From contig NZ_LR701588.1 in assembly GCF_902498805.1 (NCBI RefSeq), forward strand, positions 1 to 64,000: a DNA stretch of 64,000 bases, read 5' to 3'. The notes beneath the pieces were generated by a model. It saw only the letters and a list, made by a program, of their open reading frames with translations, was not told the origin of the DNA and did not search any database. Positions 62,729 to 64,000 of this stretch are shown one piece after another. Position 1 is the stretch's first letter. Each line of letters begins with the position of its first letter. A program made the translations under genes and the position numbers. Source of the stretch: Imperialibacter sp. EC-SDR9. Its GTDB lineage: Bacteria > Bacteroidota > Bacteroidia > Cytophagales > Cyclobacteriaceae.

Positions 62729-64000
62729 ATGCATCGTATATTTTTACTTACCACATTTTTACTAACAACGCTATGGCCATCGTCAGCCCGTGCCCGGCAG
62801 GCCGATCCGGCCTGGCTTTCAAAAGAGCTCAGTTTCGAGAAAAAGCCAGCAGCCGATACCCTTAACACAAAGCTCCACTCCTATGGAACCTTTGAAGGGC
62901 ACTTGAGAAGCTTTTCAATGGCCACAGTCAACCACGACGACTTCCCAGACTACTACGCCCAGGGCGCTGGCGCTGGCTTGGGCTACTATTCGCCAATTAT
63001 TAAAAATTTTCAGGTAGCCGTGAGTGGCTTCTTTACCTACAACCTGGCATCCAGCACTTTGAGTAATCAGCCCCCGTTCAACAACCGTTACGAGGTAGGT
63101 TTATTTGATGTGTTAAAACCCGACAATCGGAGTGATCTTGGCCGGGTGGAGAACCTGTACCTGCGATACGTTCTGTCGGCAAAAAGCAAGTCTTACATTC
63201 AGGTTGGCAAGTTCGGACTAAAAACGCCAATGATGAATCCTCAGGATGGCAGAATGATGCCCAACCTTCAGGAGGGTGTTTGGACTGATATAAATGAGTG
63301 GAAGAAAATTAAGCTGAAGGGTGGCTGGCTGTGGGGCACCTCACCCCGAAGCACGGTTACTTGGCTCAGTATTGGTGAGTCGATAGGTGTTTACCCAGTG
63401 GGCAGGGCTGTTAACGGCGCTAAGGCTGAGTATGCCGGACGCCTCAGCTTGCCTGGAATAGCCATCGCAGGCATCACCTACCTGCCCGTTAAAACTTTCC
63501 AGGTCAATGCCTGGAACTATACAATTCCAAAACTATTCACGACCAGCTTGCTTAACGGAGAATGGGCAAAGGAGACAAATGCTTCGAAATGGTCCCTTGG
63601 AGGACAGTACCTTTTCCAGCAGTCACTTTACCAGGGCGATCTACCCGTTGAACAACAGTATATCAGCGAGGGTGAGCAGGCACATGCCTTCGGATTAAAA
63701 ATAGGTTGGGCCAACCTTTCAACCAAAACGGGATGGAGCTTAAACTATACCCGAATTGCGGCTACAGGGCGCTTTCTGTTCCCCAGAGAATGGGGCATTG
63801 AACCCTTTTTCACGTTTATGAACAGGGAGAGGATGGAAGGCGCTGGAGACGTTCATACTGTTACGATCAAAAACACGCAATTTTTGGATGCAAACAAAAG
63901 GCTCTCCGTTCAAAGCATGGGTGGAATATTCAGAATGCCAGCTTTGGATGCCCCAGCCTTGAATAAGTACAATATGCCCAGTTTTTATCAATTAAATGTG
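62729..64000 (+). CDS. OprD-like outer-membrane porin, cut by the right edge
   Basis: The frame opens at ATG 62729, 5 bases after the tsdA stop, and runs off the window, leaving 424 codons. A signal peptide (MHRIFLLTTFLLTTLWPSSARA) is followed by LNTKLHSYGTFEGHLRSFSMATVNHDD and then long amphipathic strands (NLYLRYVLSAKSKSYIQVGKF, PMMNPQDGRMMPNLQEGVW), as in OprD-type substrate-specific porins. It probably admits a small anion for the enzymes upstream. The C-terminal barrel is missing. Confidence 0.78.
   Translation, partial: MHRIFLLTTFLLTTLWPSSARARQADPAWLSKELSFEKKPAADTLNTKLHSYGTFEGHLRSFSMATVNHDDFPDYYAQGAGAGLGYYSPIIKNFQVAVSGFFTYNLASSTLSNQPPFNNRYEVGLFDVLKPDNRSDLGRVENLYLRYVLSAKSKSYIQVGKFGLKTPMMNPQDGRMMPNLQEGVWTDINEWKKIKLKGGWLWGTSPRSTVTWLSIGESIGVYPVGRAVNGAKAEYAGRLSLPGIAIAGITYLPVKTFQVNAWNYTIPKLFTTSLLNGEWAKETNASKWSLGGQYLFQQSLYQGDLPVEQQYISEGEQAHAFGLKIGWANLSTKTGWSLNYTRIAATGRFLFPREWGIEPFFTFMNRERMEGAGDVHTVTIKNTQFLDANKRLSVQSMGGIFRMPALDAPALNKYNMPSFYQLNV

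Overview
The window comes from a Bacteroidota chromosome, most likely a Cytophagales-type marine or soil bacterium. The evidence is the gene content (DUF3347, DUF2911, DUF4202 and DUF5689 proteins, HYC_CC_PP-type protein, MerTP fusion, NirBD with a one-chain nitrate reductase), the scarcity of Shine-Dalgarno sequences, and a Bacteroidota-type TAnnTTTG promoter element at hipBA and probably at copA. I see no rRNA, tRNA, CRISPR array or phage module. Genus cannot be fixed from sequence alone.

Layout. 0-9.8 kb is loosely packed and rich in intergenic repeats: a HipBA toxin-antitoxin pair, a 7-TM protein, a giant secreted BNR/Vps10-type propeller protein, a glycosyltransferase and a LamG lipoprotein. 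Three copies of a long hairpin repeat, REP-like elements and a two-copy terminator-like element lie between them. 10.0-16.4 kb is a sugar-acid and hemicellulose cluster: GntP permease, galactarate dehydratase GarD, 5-dehydro-4-deoxyglucarate dehydratase, a secreted esterase and a GH10 xylanase. truA and a small conserved protein follow.

17.9-33.7 kb is a nitrate/nitrite assimilation island: DUF4202 and cobA (siroheme) divergent from nirB-nirD and a NarX/NarL-like two-component system; then a UPF0175/DUF3368 toxin-antitoxin pair; then an outer-membrane porin, NarK, a nitrate reductase fused to its own NAD(P)H-oxidising FAD/BFD module, and an unusual protein that looks like a nitrite/sulfite reductase stripped of its cofactor cysteines and fused to a rubredoxin. 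The nirB and porin promoters both carry clusters of a TACGTA palindrome, which suggests one shared regulator.

33.8-51.7 kb is a metal island on the minus strand: ArsR, MerTP, a frameshifted MerP and a small Cys-rich protein (no MerA seen), then CopB and CopA ATPases, two multicopper oxidases (one apparently fused to an outer-membrane barrel), two DUF3347 proteins, a copper chaperone, a flavin/2Fe-2S reductase, and two tandem AraC regulators that each begin with a heavy-metal-associated-like domain.

51.9-64 kb is mostly a reduced-sulfur region: an ArsR-rhodanese fusion regulator with a clear operator, a rhodanese/metallo-beta-lactamase protein, an MFS carrier, and later TauE/SafE, a YeeE/YedE transporter split over two genes, a TsdA-type dihaem thiosulfate dehydrogenase and an OprD-like porin cut by the window edge. 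A YD-repeat lipoprotein and a second giant BNR protein (paralogue of the first) sit between these parts. The most promising novelties are the cofactor-less NirA-like/rubredoxin protein with its fused nitrate reductase, the TACGTA operator set, the HMA-AraC regulators and the oxidase-barrel fusion.
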